22,552 nt of DNA from OCS116 cluster bacterium (GCA_002402005.2 NVUS02000246.1:1-22552), one strand, 5' to 3'; counted from the stretch's first letter, positions 5,214 through 14,604 are shown. Notes: generated by a model from the sequence alone, not told the origin. Made by a program: numbers and translations.

Positions 5214-7034
5214 TTAATAGTCAATTGCCGCGACATCAATGAGTTGCAATTGCACGCTCTCCCGCCCTTGCCATCTATTGACCTTTAAATTGCCCACAAA
5301 GTGAAAAGCCTTACCGCCATGATTGGTCAATAATTTCGTCATCCCGTTGTCCTCAGCGCCAAACGCAATGGCATCTAGCTTAGAGCCATCTGCTGAGCGT
5401 AAGCTCAATTTCAAATGCCCTTTGCCAATAATTTTGGCAAACCCAATATGATGAGCCGGAAATACAAAGACTGGCCGCGCATTACCAGTGCCATAAGGCT
5501 CTAACGTCTCTAACGTGCGCAATAATTTCATATTGGCGGCACTGGCGGTCAGCGCCCCATCTATCTTAAGGCTGGTATTTTTACGCGCTTCAACCACATC
5601 GGCGCTTAGCTCAGTTTCCATAAAGGCACGAAACTCGGCCAATTGATCTTGGCGAATGCTCAAGCCCGCCGCCATCGCATGGCCGCCGCCCTTTATAATC
5701 AGCTTTTGCTCAACGGCTTTTTGAACGGCACGGCCTAAATCCACCCCTGGGATGGAGCGGCCAGAGCCTTTGCCATCTGTCGCGTCAAAACCAATCACAA
5801 TGGTCGGCCGGTTGTATTTTTCTTTAATCCGCCCGGCCACAATGCCGATAACCCCTTGATGCCATGCAAAATCAGAAACAATGATCACATTTGGCAAATC
5901 GTCAGTTATCTCTTGCTCAGCCTGATAAAAAGCGGCATCTAAAACATTTTTCTCAATGGTTTGGCGGTCTTGATTATACCCATCTAGGCGCAAGGCGATT
6001 GAATTGGCCTCATCTTTATCGCGGGTTGATAATATCACACTGCCCAAGCGGCTATCGCCAACCCTGCCCCCAGCGTTAATGCGGGGACCAATGATATAGC
6101 CCAAATGATAGGCTTCTATCTTACCGACAATCTGCGCCACTTCGGCGATTGACTGAATGCCAACATTGCCAAACTGCCCCATCACCTTAAGCCCTTGGTT
6201 GACAAAGGCGCGGTTAAGCCCGGTGAGCGAAACCACATCACAAACTGTGCCCAAAGCCACCAAATCCAGCATATTGATTAGGTTGGGCAATTGAGCGGCC
6301 GCAAAGCCATGTTTTTCACGCAATACGCGGTTTACGGCTACCAGAGTGACAAACACCACGCCACAGGCCGCCAAATGTCCCAAGCCGCTCATATCATCCT
6401 GACGGTTGGGGTTAATCACCGCCAACACTTCGGGTAGTTTTTCTTCGGCCATATGATGGTCAAGAATGATCACATCTAAGCCCTGATCGGTAGCATATTT
6501 CATTGGCTCATAAGCCAATACACCGCAATCCACGGTGATGATCAGCTCACAGCCTTTGCCTGCCAAATCATCGACGGCGGTAATGGACGGGCCATAACCT
6601 TCGGCTTGGCGATCCGGAATGTAAAATTCAGGGCGGGTGAATTTATCAGCGCCATCTGCATGCAAATCAATCAAATCATTCACAAAACGTAAAATTAGCG
6701 CGGTCGACGTCGCGCCATCCACATCATAATCGCCGATGATGCCAATTTTTTGGCCGTTGATAATGGCATCGGCAATGCGCGTTGCGGCTAGCTCCATATC
6801 CTGCAATATATAAGGGTCAGGCATTGCTGCGCGCAGAGTTGGGGTTAAATAATTCTCTATCTCATCAAATTCAACATTGCGCCCGGCTATGGTGCGCGCT
6901 AATATTTCAGGTATATCAAACTTTTGGGCGATGGTGATGGCTTCTTCAGCACGGTCTAGCCTTGCCACCCATTTCTGCCCAAGATGAGATTTTTCAACAT
7001 CCAAAAAATATTTTGAGCCATTTTTTGTTGGCAT
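5214..7034 (-). CDS. recJ: Single-stranded-DNA-specific exonuclease RecJ
   Basis: A 606-residue RecJ, the 5'-to-3' single-strand DNA exonuclease used in RecF-pathway recombination and mismatch repair. DHH-family metal motifs are in place: GDYDVDG at 101-107, VDCG at 168-171, DHH at 192-194, and a DHHA1 region with GGGHAMAAGLSI in the C-terminal half. A C-terminal OB-like segment ends the protein. Length is close to the family norm. The ATG at 7034 lies two bases after the stop of the carbonic-anhydrase-like gene, so the two are probably cotranscribed and translationally coupled. On the far side the gene ends about 90 bases from the tRNA-Glu gene. Nothing suggests damage. Confidence 0.95.
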   Translation of the reverse strand: MPTKNGSKYFLDVEKSHLGQKWVARLDRAEEAITIAQKFDIPEILARTIAGRNVEFDEIENYLTPTLRAAMPDPYILQDMELAATRIADAIINGQKIGIIGDYDVDGATSTALILRFVNDLIDLHADGADKFTRPEFYIPDRQAEGYGPSITAVDDLAGKGCELIITVDCGVLAYEPMKYATDQGLDVIILDHHMAEEKLPEVLAVINPNRQDDMSGLGHLAACGVVFVTLVAVNRVLREKHGFAAAQLPNLINMLDLVALGTVCDVVSLTGLNRAFVNQGLKVMGQFGNVGIQSIAEVAQIVGKIEAYHLGYIIGPRINAGGRVGDSRLGSVILSTRDKDEANSIALRLDGYNQDRQTIEKNVLDAAFYQAEQEITDDLPNVIIVSDFAWHQGVIGIVAGRIKEKYNRPTIVIGFDATDGKGSGRSIPGVDLGRAVQKAVEQKLIIKGGGHAMAAGLSIRQDQLAEFRAFMETELSADVVEARKNTSLKIDGALTASAANMKLLRTLETLEPYGTGNARPVFVFPAHHIGFAKIIGKGHLKLSLRSADGSKLDAIAFGAEDNGMTKLLTNHGGKAFHFVGNLKVNRWQGRESVQLQLIDVAAIDY

Positions 7035-7036
7035 GT

Positions 7037-7570
7037 TTAGACCACCTCAACTTTTAGATTCTGGATATAATGCGCAGCATTTTGCATATAATGTTCGGCA
7101 CTTTTATGCAGGCCTTTCACTTCATCATCAGACAAATCACGCCGCACTTTGCCCGGCATGCCGATGACCAATGAGCGGGGTGAAATTATTTTGCCTTCCG
7201 CCACCAACGCCCCAGCGCCAACTAGGCTTTCCTCGCCAATCACTGCGCCGTTAAGCACTGTTGCGCCCATGCCTATCAAGCTATGATCTTCAATTGTGCA
7301 GCCATGAATGGTAGCGCGATGGCCAATGGTGCAGCCTTGGCCGATGGTGGCCGGAAAGCCATAATCAGCATGCATAACGCTGCCATCTTGCACATTGCTA
7401 TCGTCTTTAATATTGAGCAACTCGGTATCACCACGCAATACACAGCCGAACCATATGCCAACATTGCGGCCAATGGTTATATTGCCAATCACATCGGCAC
7501 TATCGGCGATGAAACAGCTGTCTCTATCGGTAAAATTTGGAGAAATATTATTTAGGCTAAAAATAGTCAT
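7037..7570 (-). CDS. Gamma-carbonic-anhydrase-like left-handed beta-helix protein
   Basis: A 177-residue member of the gamma-carbonic anhydrase / PaaY / YrdA group of hexapeptide-repeat proteins. The sequence shows the family marks VLRGDTELLNIKDDSNVQDG and three histidines at the expected metal positions, His67, His84 and His89, followed by repeating I-G-x-x-x-x turns to about residue 140 and a C-terminal helix. Many members bind zinc or iron and some hydrate CO2, but others have no known activity, so the substrate is uncertain. It is upstream of recJ with only two bases between. The DUF6949-like gene lies 63 bases upstream on the same strand, so a three-gene operon is possible. Confidence 0.88.
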   Translation of the reverse strand: MTIFSLNNISPNFTDRDSCFIADSADVIGNITIGRNVGIWFGCVLRGDTELLNIKDDSNVQDGSVMHADYGFPATIGQGCTIGHRATIHGCTIEDHSLIGMGATVLNGAVIGEESLVGAGALVAEGKIISPRSLVIGMPGKVRRDLSDDEVKGLHKSAEHYMQNAAHYIQNLKVEVV

Positions 7571-7633
7571 CTGCTCTTATCTTTCAAATAATTATGATAG
7601 ACAATAACCCGAAGATAACGATATGAAAAGCCT

Positions 7634-7951
7634 TTAGAACATTGTTGTTAGGTAAACATTCAGCAGGAATAAGCCAGAGATAAAGCTCCAGAAAATGGAA
7701 ATGGCTGTGCTGGCGGCAACCCAACCGGCATGACGGTTTTCGATTCTAAAGCCGCGAATGCTATTGCGCACCAATATAAATGGCCCGGTAAAAATAAGTG
7801 TGACAATGCTGGCCAACATAACAACGCCAGATTGTTTGCTAATGTCAAAACTCATAACCTTATTGGTCAGAAGTTGATAAATGCTGTTCAAAAAACCTGC
7901 ACAGATAAAGCCTGTGACCACGATCAAACCAAATAAACTAAAATCACTCAT
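7634..7951 (-). CDS. Small DUF6949-like inner-membrane protein
   Basis: A 105-residue protein with three hydrophobic segments, at about residues 5-27, 41-61 and 78-100, and a short conserved-looking stretch GPFILVRNSIRGFRIE between the second and third. This layout matches what I remember of the DUF6949 family of alphaproteobacteria, whose role is unknown. GTGAG precedes the ATG at 7951. It is on the same strand as the carbonic-anhydrase-like gene and may be cotranscribed with it. A cluster of GTTAAC motifs lies about 65-105 bases upstream of its start. Confidence 0.7.
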   Translation of the reverse strand: MSDFSLFGLIVVTGFICAGFLNSIYQLLTNKVMSFDISKQSGVVMLASIVTLIFTGPFILVRNSIRGFRIENRHAGWVAASTAISIFWSFISGLFLLNVYLTTMF

Positions 7952-8014
7952 AAAAAATACTCACCACTCGTTACTAGAGCCAAGCATAGAGACAGAAAGA
8001 AAAATTAGCAATTC

Positions 8015-8055
8015 GTTAACCATAACTAACCTTAAACATGGTTAATTTTGTTAAC
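8015..8055. promoter_or_regulatory. TTAACCAT inverted repeat plus GTTAAC palindromes (CtrA-like?)
   Basis: GTTAACCAT at 8015-8023 faces ATGGTTAA at 8038-8045 (eight-base arms, 14-base spacer), and another GTTAAC is at 8050-8055. TTAACCAT resembles a half-site of the alphaproteobacterial cell-cycle regulator CtrA. The exact TTAA-N7-TTAA spacing is not present, so CtrA binding is only a possibility. The nearest gene in the right direction is the DUF6949-like one. Confidence 0.3.
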
Positions 8056-8061
8056 AATTAC

Positions 8062-8091
8062 AAAAAAAGCCTCGCATAAACAAGCGAGGCT
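8062..8091 (-). terminator. Rho-independent terminator of the DUF3126 transcript
   Basis: On the - strand, an eight-base stem AGCCTCGC/GCGAGGCT (8091-8084 with 8075-8068) with an eight-base loop is followed by a run of seven T (8068-8062). It sits 27 bases after the stop of the DUF3126 gene. Confidence 0.9.
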
Positions 8092-8117
8092 CAATTCTAT
8101 AATTAGATTCTTACAGA

Positions 8118-8327
8118 TTATTGCAAATCAAAATCCAAAATTGCCATTTGGAAATCATATGAAACTTCGCCTTCATCTTCATCTTTGTAAATCAGGCCGA
8201 TATATTCGTCTTTCATATAAACCTCAACACTGTCGGTTTGGTTGGGGCGAATTTTGACTTGAATATTCTGATTGTCGAATAATTTTTGCAAATAGTTTTG
8301 CAGTTTTGTAACTTCTGTTGAATTCAT
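8118..8327 (-). CDS. DUF3126 family protein
   Basis: A 69-residue protein matching the alphaproteobacterial DUF3126 family: an N-terminal amphipathic helix (EVTKLQNYLQKLFDN) followed by a beta-rich half with DSVEVYMKDEYIGLIYKDEDEGEVSY. Function is unknown. In related genomes it commonly neighbours cysE, and here it follows cysE by 60 bases on the same strand and is closed by a strong terminator. It is probably the last gene of a cysE-DUF3126 transcript. Confidence 0.9.
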   Translation of the reverse strand: MNSTEVTKLQNYLQKLFDNQNIQVKIRPNQTDSVEVYMKDEYIGLIYKDEDEGEVSYDFQMAILDFDLQ

Positions 8328-8387
8328 ATTTTTAATCTCTAATTGGGGTTTTGCTCTATTTAAATCGGATAGATCTAAAAATCAACA

Positions 8388-9191
8388 CTAGATAATTTGA
8401 TCCATCTTTAAAGCTGGGTCACTACAACCTGCCTCGCCCACTATTTTTGCTGGCACGCCGGCCACAGTTTTGTTAGGTGGCACAGCCTTAAGCACCACAC
8501 TGCCAGCCCCAACACGCACACAATGGCCAATTTCTATATTGCCCAAAATCTTCGCGCCAGCGCCAATCAATACACCGTGGCGAATTTTGGGATGGCGATC
8601 CCCTGTCTCTTTGCCGGTACCGCCCAAGGTTACATTTTGCAATATCGACACTTCATCATCAATCACTGCGGTTTCGCCGATCACCACACCGGTGGCATGG
8701 TCTAAAAATATGCCCTGCCCCATTTTAACTTTGGGGTGAATGTCGACACCAAATAGGCGCGAGCTACAGCTTTGTAAGAAAAACGCCAAATCCTTGCGGC
8801 CTTGAGAAAATAACCAATTGGCAATTCTATGGGTGGCAAGCGCTTGATAACCTTTAAAATACAGCAAGGCTTCAATATACCGAACCGCTGCCGGATCACG
8901 CTCGTTAAACGCCACAATGTCGGCCCGCATGGCTTTGCTAATGCCAGCATCGCTGCCAATGGCATCTTCAAATATCTGTTGGATGATCAAGGCACTGACA
9001 TCTGCCGTGCCTAACAGTTGCGCCATGCGATAGGCGATGGCACTTTCCAAGGTTTGATGCGCCAAAATGGTCTGAAAAATAAACCCAGCCAATGCTGGCT
9101 CTTGCTTTAAAATCGCTTCGGCTTCCTCGCGTATGCGTTGCCAAACAGGGTCTATCGCTAAAGTTGTGTTCTTATCTTGAAGCTGGGACAT
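8388..9191 (-). CDS. cysE: Serine O-acetyltransferase
   Basis: A 267-residue CysE, which acetylates L-serine with acetyl-CoA to O-acetylserine, the first step of cysteine synthesis. The N-terminal helical domain (about 1-130) carries the typical IREEAEAILKQEPAL segment, and the left-handed beta-helix domain begins near residue 148 with VDIHP and LDHATGVVIGETA. Asp150 and His165 correspond in spacing to the catalytic Asp143 and His158 of E. coli CysE. The C-terminal tail ends in DQII; an Ile at the extreme C-terminus is the usual hook by which CysE binds O-acetylserine sulfhydrylase. The downstream gene is DUF3126. No sulfur-responsive riboswitch was seen upstream. Confidence 0.95.
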   Translation of the reverse strand: MSQLQDKNTTLAIDPVWQRIREEAEAILKQEPALAGFIFQTILAHQTLESAIAYRMAQLLGTADVSALIIQQIFEDAIGSDAGISKAMRADIVAFNERDPAAVRYIEALLYFKGYQALATHRIANWLFSQGRKDLAFFLQSCSSRLFGVDIHPKVKMGQGIFLDHATGVVIGETAVIDDEVSILQNVTLGGTGKETGDRHPKIRHGVLIGAGAKILGNIEIGHCVRVGAGSVVLKAVPPNKTVAGVPAKIVGEAGCSDPALKMDQII

Positions 9192-9277
9192 AATCTCGCA
9201 ATCCTATTTTATTCAATTCAAAAATTGTATGTCATATAATATAGACAATATTAATATGAATATCTAATCAATAATCA

Positions 9278-10039
9278 TCAAATTAAATTGTTCAGCAGAA
9301 ATTTAACACTGCCCTCTTTAAACACCCTATCGCCCGTGGCGCGCATATGGTCACGCCGTGGTATGGGCAAATACTCACCATTGGGCAGCATGGCAACAAG
9401 CTCTTCGCCGCTGCCAGCCACCTCATCCACCGTGCCAATGGCCACCAATACCGGTTGGTTTATCTGCTGCACTTCGGCCACAGTCATGGTGCGGCGTGGT
9501 GACATGATGCAAGCGGCAAGCGCGTTGCGATCCGAACCAGTATGATCAGCGAAAATACGGAATGTACGACCATGTTCGTCTTTCACATCTGCCAAACTAT
9601 CGGCCAATAAACCGTTAGCGATTTTTTCGACATCTGGTGTGCCTTCGATGATGTTATGCCCCAAACCGCCCAAGATCACATGTTTAACTGCATCCGGATG
9701 CGCAATGGCGATGAATGCTGAAATGCGCGCGCCCATTGAATAGCCAAGCAAATCAAACTCATCAAACCCTAAATGTTGCATAAGGTTATAGCCATCTTCG
9801 GCCATTCTATCCAAATTATAATCGACCCGATCATAGAGTTTTTGGCTTTGGCCATGGCCTCTATTGTCCAGCATCACCACGTAAAAGCCGGCGTCAACTA
9901 GATGGGCTGTCCAACCTGGCTCGACCCAGTTGTTTTTATGTGTGGAGCCAAAACCATGTATCAACAATATTGGCTTATCTTCGGGGTTACCCGCTGTTTC
10001 ATAAGCGATTTCGACATTTTGGCTATTGAATTTCTGCAT
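9278..10039 (-). CDS. Alpha/beta-fold hydrolase
   Basis: A 253-residue alpha/beta hydrolase. The oxyanion segment LIHGFGSTHKNNW is at 27-38, the nucleophile elbow GYSMG gives Ser101, the acid is probably Asp205 in GTVDE, and the histidine is His231 in RRDHMRATG, so the triad looks complete. No signal peptide is present, so it is cytoplasmic. Substrate cannot be told from sequence; esterase and dehalogenase-like relatives share this layout. It stands alone on the - strand, divergent from the zinc-finger gene across 168 bases. Confidence 0.85.
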   Translation of the reverse strand: MQKFNSQNVEIAYETAGNPEDKPILLIHGFGSTHKNNWVEPGWTAHLVDAGFYVVMLDNRGHGQSQKLYDRVDYNLDRMAEDGYNLMQHLGFDEFDLLGYSMGARISAFIAIAHPDAVKHVILGGLGHNIIEGTPDVEKIANGLLADSLADVKDEHGRTFRIFADHTGSDRNALAACIMSPRRTMTVAEVQQINQPVLVAIGTVDEVAGSGEELVAMLPNGEYLPIPRRDHMRATGDRVFKEGSVKFLLNNLI

Positions 10040-10207
10040 CTTTATTCCAAATATATTTTAGTTCTGTCCGAATATTATAGAATATTAGATGAATAATCAA
10101 AAAATATGACGATAAAATAACATTGTCGTTAATTTGATGCACATGATTGTTGATTTAACATCGCGACAAGAGTAGCTTAAGGTGACTCAAATAAGCATAG
10201 GTGCATC

Positions 10208-10444
10208 ATGGCGGTAAGTTCGATTCCCCAATTTCATAACGACCCCGGCGTTGAAACCATAGAGATTGGCTCAAAGACCTTTGAATGCATTGGCGCGACC
10301 GCTCCTTATGACCACCCGCATGTTTATTTAGACATGAGCGCAGAAGATGAGATTGTCTGCCCTTATTGCTCTACACACTATACCTTTAACCAAGCCTTAG
10401 CCCCTGATATGGCCTATCCAACCGCTTGCGGTAAACGCGGCTAA
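10208..10444 (+). CDS. CHCC-type zinc-finger protein (NDUFS6-like)
   Basis: A 78-residue protein of the zf-CHCC family, related to the mitochondrial complex I subunit NDUFS6 and widespread in alphaproteobacteria. The likely zinc ligands are Cys27, His36 (in DHPHVYLDM), Cys51 and Cys54 (in IVCPYCSTHY). AGGTG lies just before the ATG. It is followed after 36 bases by the FAD monooxygenase on the same strand. A bacterial role in complex I is suggested by homology but is not shown by the window. Confidence 0.88.
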   Translation: MAVSSIPQFHNDPGVETIEIGSKTFECIGATAPYDHPHVYLDMSAEDEIVCPYCSTHYTFNQALAPDMAYPTACGKRG

Positions 10445-10480
10445 GCAGCGTTGACTGCAGGCAGAAAATAAAGAGGCGTT

Positions 10481-11731
10481 ATGAGTGAACAACGCAAAAC
10501 CGTTGCCATTATAGGTGCAGGTATTGCCGGCTTGACCGCGGCTTTAAGCCTATCCCTTGCGGCAAACCAAGCCGAGCAATCGCTTGACATTGAGATCTTT
10601 GAAAAAGCCGAAGTCGCCAATGAAGAAGGCGCTGGTTTGCAACTTAGCCCCAATGCCACCCACATATTGCAAAAATTGGGCCTATTGGATGAGCTATTGG
10701 CCTGTGCCGGCCAACCACAAAACATCATTATGGCTGATGGCAGAACAGGCCAACAGATTGCCGACATTCCCCTAGGCGATTATGCCCAAACCCGCTATGG
10801 CGCGCCCTATATAGTGGTACATCGCGGCGATTTACACCGTATATTATTGGCCAAAGCCACCCAACAAACCAATATCAACATATATTTTGGCCATGAATTG
10901 GCCAATTTGGTACAACAAGATGCGAAATATAAATGCGAGTTCAATTATTTGGGCAAAGCAATCAACAAACAAGCCGATCTATACATTGCCGCCGATGGCG
11001 TTTGGTCGCAATGCAAAAGCCAACTTGGTTTGGACGCGCGCAATTTGGCGGTATATTCCGGCCACATGGCATGGCGCGGGCTAGTTGATGATACACAGCT
11101 GGTCGAAAAATTTCAAAATTCAACCCATGTATGGCTGGGAAACAAGGCGCATGTGGTTTTATACCCGATTAGTGGTGGCAAACAACTTAATTTAGTGGCT
11201 TTCACCGAAGGTGTGTTCAAACAAAAATCATGGGCGCTGGACGCTGATATATCAGAATTAAAAACTCATCTAACCGGATGGAATGAGGATATTGAGGCGC
11301 TATTAGACGCTGCTGGGCAAATGAAAATTTGGCCTTTATGTGCGGGCGCGCCGGAATATCAAACCGCCCATGACAATATATTATTCATTGGCGATGCTGC
11401 TCACCCCACTCTGCCCTACCAAGCTCAAGGTGCGGCTATGGCCGTTGAAGATGCGGCTTGCTTGGCCAACCTACTCTATGCCGGAGCAGAGGATTGGCAT
11501 CACTGGGCGGATGAAATCTTACCGCTAAAATTACGCGTGTATGAAGCCTCGCGCCATGACCGTGTGACCAAAACCCAACAAACTGCATTGCAAAATGCCC
11601 GTATATTCCATTTGTCTGCCCCAATATCTTGGGCACGAGATCTCTACCTTAAATTCTTAAGCCGATTTGCCAGAAAAAGCTTACTCAGCCGCTTAGATTG
11701 GTTATATTCGAAACGTTACGACAATTTTTAA
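10481..11731 (+). CDS. FAD-dependent aromatic-ring-type monooxygenase
   Basis: A 416-residue group A flavin monooxygenase, of the salicylate hydroxylase / UbiH-like type. The FAD-binding GAGIAG is at 12-17, an acidic residue ends the second strand (DIEIFEKAE), the DG motif is in LYIAADGVWSQCKS, and the GD motif is in FIGDAAHPTLPYQAQGAAMAVEDA. No membrane segment or signal peptide is present. Relatives hydroxylate salicylate or 3-hydroxybenzoate using NAD(P)H and O2, or act in ubiquinone synthesis; this window has no catabolic genes next to it that would fix the substrate. It probably shares a transcript with the zinc-finger and HIT genes. Confidence 0.88.
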   Translation: MSEQRKTVAIIGAGIAGLTAALSLSLAANQAEQSLDIEIFEKAEVANEEGAGLQLSPNATHILQKLGLLDELLACAGQPQNIIMADGRTGQQIADIPLGDYAQTRYGAPYIVVHRGDLHRILLAKATQQTNINIYFGHELANLVQQDAKYKCEFNYLGKAINKQADLYIAADGVWSQCKSQLGLDARNLAVYSGHMAWRGLVDDTQLVEKFQNSTHVWLGNKAHVVLYPISGGKQLNLVAFTEGVFKQKSWALDADISELKTHLTGWNEDIEALLDAAGQMKIWPLCAGAPEYQTAHDNILFIGDAAHPTLPYQAQGAAMAVEDAACLANLLYAGAEDWHHWADEILPLKLRVYEASRHDRVTKTQQTALQNARIFHLSAPISWARDLYLKFLSRFARKSLLSRLDWLYSKRYDNF

Positions 11732-11749
11732 TCATTTAGAGTGAATGAC

Positions 11750-12181
11750 ATGACCATACCCAAAATATATGACGATAAAAACATCATTGCTATGATCATT
11801 CGTGGTGAAATTCCCAATCATACAGTTTATGAAGATGACAGAGTTTTGGCCTTTATGGACATTATGCCACAAAGTGAGGGGCATCTTTTGGTGGTCACCA
11901 AAGCACATGCCGTGTCACTGCTAGATGTTGAGCCAGATGATTTAACTTATCTGATGAAAAAGGTGCAAACCATCGCACAAAAAATGGAAAGCTATTTTAA
12001 AGCCGATGGCATTTTATTGCGCCAGTTTAACGGTGAAGCCGCCGGTCAAACCATTTTCCACCTACATTTCCACCTCATTCCGGTAAAACAAGCCACAAAG
12101 TTAAAAGGCCATGGCCTTGAAATGGCGGATGCTGACATTCTAGCCAAGCAAGCCGCCGATCTCAAACTGTTATTGGCTTAG
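11750..12181 (+). CDS. HIT-family nucleotide hydrolase/transferase
   Basis: A 143-residue histidine-triad protein. The catalytic HxHxH motif is present as HLHFHLIPV, preceded by the family's FNGEAAGQTIFH, and the N-terminal part has IIRGEIPNHTVYEDDRVLAFMDIMP. Such proteins hydrolyse nucleoside phosphoramidates or dinucleoside polyphosphates; the substrate here is unknown. The ATG at 11750 is preferred because GAGTGA lies just upstream; an in-frame GTG at 11741 would add three residues. It follows the monooxygenase by 18 bases and converges on clpA, which ends two bases beyond its stop. Confidence 0.9.
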   Translation: MTIPKIYDDKNIIAMIIRGEIPNHTVYEDDRVLAFMDIMPQSEGHLLVVTKAHAVSLLDVEPDDLTYLMKKVQTIAQKMESYFKADGILLRQFNGEAAGQTIFHLHFHLIPVKQATKLKGHGLEMADADILAKQAADLKLLLA

Positions 12182-12183
12182 TT

Positions 12184-14517
12184 TTAAACCTTGGTCAACT
12201 TGCGGGTTTTGGGCGCTGGTAATGATTTAACATTTGGTTCGATGGCGAATAACAAGCGTTTTTCTTTGCCCGGGCTGAGTGAAATACGCACTTTACCACC
12301 GGTTTTTAGCTTACCAAACAGCAGTTCATCAGCCAATGGTTTCTTGATATATTCCTGAATCACCCGTGACAATGGCCGCGCGCCATTGGCCCGGTCAAAC
12401 CCGCGATCAGCCAACCACTTATTCGCCCCATCGGTTAATGACAAGGTTACATTTCTTTCTGCAAGCTGTTGTTCCAATTGAAGGATGAATTTTTCGACCA
12501 CCTGTGAAATGACTTTTTCTGACAAGGGTGCGAAATTAATTGTGGCATCCAAACGGTTTCTGAATTCTGGAGTGAATAGGCGTTTGATCGCCTCCTCATT
12601 ATTGCCAACAGAGGCAACGGATGAGGTGAAGCCAATTGTCTCTTTCTCAAGATCACTCGCACCAGCATTTGAGGTCATTACCAAAATCACATTGCTAAAA
12701 TCAATGGTCTTGCCGCTATTGTCAGTTAATTTACCATAATCCATCACCTGCAATAAAATATTGTAAATGTCGGGATGGGCTTTTTCAATTTCATCGAGCA
12801 GCAATACACAATGTGGATTCTGATCGACCTTATCGGACAATAGACCGCCTTGTTCAAAGCCTACATAACCGGGAGGCGCACCAATAAGGCGCGCAATCGC
12901 ATGAGCTTCCATATATTCAGACATATCAAAGCGCATCAATTCAACGCCCAAAAGATCGGCCAATTGTTTACACACCTCGGTTTTACCCACCCCGGTTGGG
13001 CCAGTGAATAGATAATTGCCAATCGGCTTGCCGGGCTCGCGCAAACCAGCACGTGAGAGCTTAATTGCACTGCACAATTGCTCAATCGCTTCATCTTGAC
13101 CAAATACACGGCGCGACATATTACGCTCAAGATGGCGCAACAGATCAGCATCTGATTTGTTGATATTCTTTTCCGGAATGCGCGCCAGCACTGCAAATAC
13201 TTTTTCGATCTCTTTAAGGCCGATGATTTTTTTGCGTTTATCTGCTGGCATTATAGTTTGTGCCGCTGCCGCCTCATCAATCACATCGATGGCTTTGTCG
13301 GGCAAGCGCTTGTCTTGCATATAACGATCGGACAGCTCTACGGCGGCCTTTAACGATTCTTCACTAAATTCAATATTGTGAAAATCTTCGAAATAAGATT
13401 TCAAACCTTTGAGAATGGCAATGCTGTCAGCCACTGATGGTTCTTTGATGTCAATTTTTTGGAAGCGCCGCACCAAAGCCGCGTCTTTTTCAAAATGTTG
13501 GCGGTACTCTTTATATGTGGTTGAGCCAATACATTTAAGCTCACCTTTTTGCAATGCTGGTTTTAGCAAGTTAGAGGCATCCATTGAGCCACCCGAAGTT
13601 GAACCCGCACCAATAATGGTGTGGATTTCATCAACAAACAGAATGGCACCATCTTTTTCTTTAATCGCGGTCACAACCGCTTTGAGCCGTTCTTCAAAAT
13701 CGCCTCTAAAACGTGTGCCGGCCAATAATGAGCCCATATCCAACTGGTAAATGGTCGAATCCGATAAAATCTCTGGCACTTCGCCATCGACAATAAGTTT
13801 CGCTAAGCCTTCGGCAATGGCGGTTTTGCCCACTCCGGGATCACCAACCAATAACGGGTTATTTTTACGGCGACGGCAAATGATCTGCATCATCCGCTTG
13901 ACTTCCATATTACGGCCAATCATTGGGTCGATTTTGCCTTCTTGCGCCAGAACATTCAAATTGACGCAATATTCACTCAACGCTGATTTTTTCTTATCTT
14001 TCTCGACGCCGTCATCCTCAGACATACTTTCATCTTCATTCTCATTGCCTTTTATGGCCATGCCTTCTGACAATTCGGGGCGTTTGGCAATGCCGTGCGA
14101 AATGAATTTCACAATATCCAACCGCGTCACGCCCATTTTTTCAAGGAAATAAACCGCGTGGCAATCTTGCTCGGAGAATAGAGACACCAATACAGTCGCA
14201 CCGGTTACCTCATCTTGACCGGACGATTGCACCTGAATGATGGCGCGTTGCAGCACCCGATGAAAAGCCGCTGTCGGCTGGCTATCGCCCTCGCCGTCAA
14301 ACAATATATCATCCAACTCATCTTCTAAATATTGGGTCAAGTCTTTGCGCAACGCAATAAAATCTACATCGCAAGCAAACAGCACCGCAACCGCATCTTG
14401 CTCGGACAATAAGGCCAGCATTAAATGCTCTAAAGTTACATATTCATGTTTATGCTTAAGCGCCAATGCCAAGGCATCGTGAATGGTTTTTTCTAAGCTT
14501 ACTGTAAATGCGGTCAT
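12184..14517 (-). CDS. clpA: ATP-dependent Clp protease ATP-binding subunit ClpA
   Basis: A 777-residue class I Clp/Hsp100 unfoldase that feeds substrates to ClpP. The N-terminal Clp repeat domain is about 1-145, followed by an acidic linker (NENEDESMSEDDGVEK) and two AAA+ modules. The first Walker A is GDPGVGKT at 225-232 with FVDEIHT as Walker B; the second is GPTGVGKT with LLLDEIEKAHP. The pore loop GYVG and the ClpP-docking tripeptide IGF (in KETIGFTSS) are present. No middle coiled-coil domain is seen, which separates it from ClpB. It lies 87 bases downstream of clpS on the same strand, the usual arrangement. clpP is not in the window. Confidence 0.97.
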   Translation of the reverse strand: MTAFTVSLEKTIHDALALALKHKHEYVTLEHLMLALLSEQDAVAVLFACDVDFIALRKDLTQYLEDELDDILFDGEGDSQPTAAFHRVLQRAIIQVQSSGQDEVTGATVLVSLFSEQDCHAVYFLEKMGVTRLDIVKFISHGIAKRPELSEGMAIKGNENEDESMSEDDGVEKDKKKSALSEYCVNLNVLAQEGKIDPMIGRNMEVKRMMQIICRRRKNNPLLVGDPGVGKTAIAEGLAKLIVDGEVPEILSDSTIYQLDMGSLLAGTRFRGDFEERLKAVVTAIKEKDGAILFVDEIHTIIGAGSTSGGSMDASNLLKPALQKGELKCIGSTTYKEYRQHFEKDAALVRRFQKIDIKEPSVADSIAILKGLKSYFEDFHNIEFSEESLKAAVELSDRYMQDKRLPDKAIDVIDEAAAAQTIMPADKRKKIIGLKEIEKVFAVLARIPEKNINKSDADLLRHLERNMSRRVFGQDEAIEQLCSAIKLSRAGLREPGKPIGNYLFTGPTGVGKTEVCKQLADLLGVELMRFDMSEYMEAHAIARLIGAPPGYVGFEQGGLLSDKVDQNPHCVLLLDEIEKAHPDIYNILLQVMDYGKLTDNSGKTIDFSNVILVMTSNAGASDLEKETIGFTSSVASVGNNEEAIKRLFTPEFRNRLDATINFAPLSEKVISQVVEKFILQLEQQLAERNVTLSLTDGANKWLADRGFDRANGARPLSRVIQEYIKKPLADELLFGKLKTGGKVRISLSPGKEKRLLFAIEPNVKSLPAPKTRKLTKV

Positions 14518-14604
14518 ATGAGTCTCTTTTCAGTTACCCTTAAACCTAATTACTAATTTAAAAATATCAACAAAACTATTTGTGATTAGGCAAAAAAACC
14601 AGTT

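Noticed and set aside
10040..10207. Possible short peptide or riboswitch between the hydrolase and zinc-finger genes
   Set aside because: Only a 12-codon frame and no recognisable RNA structure; it is best read as a divergent promoter region.
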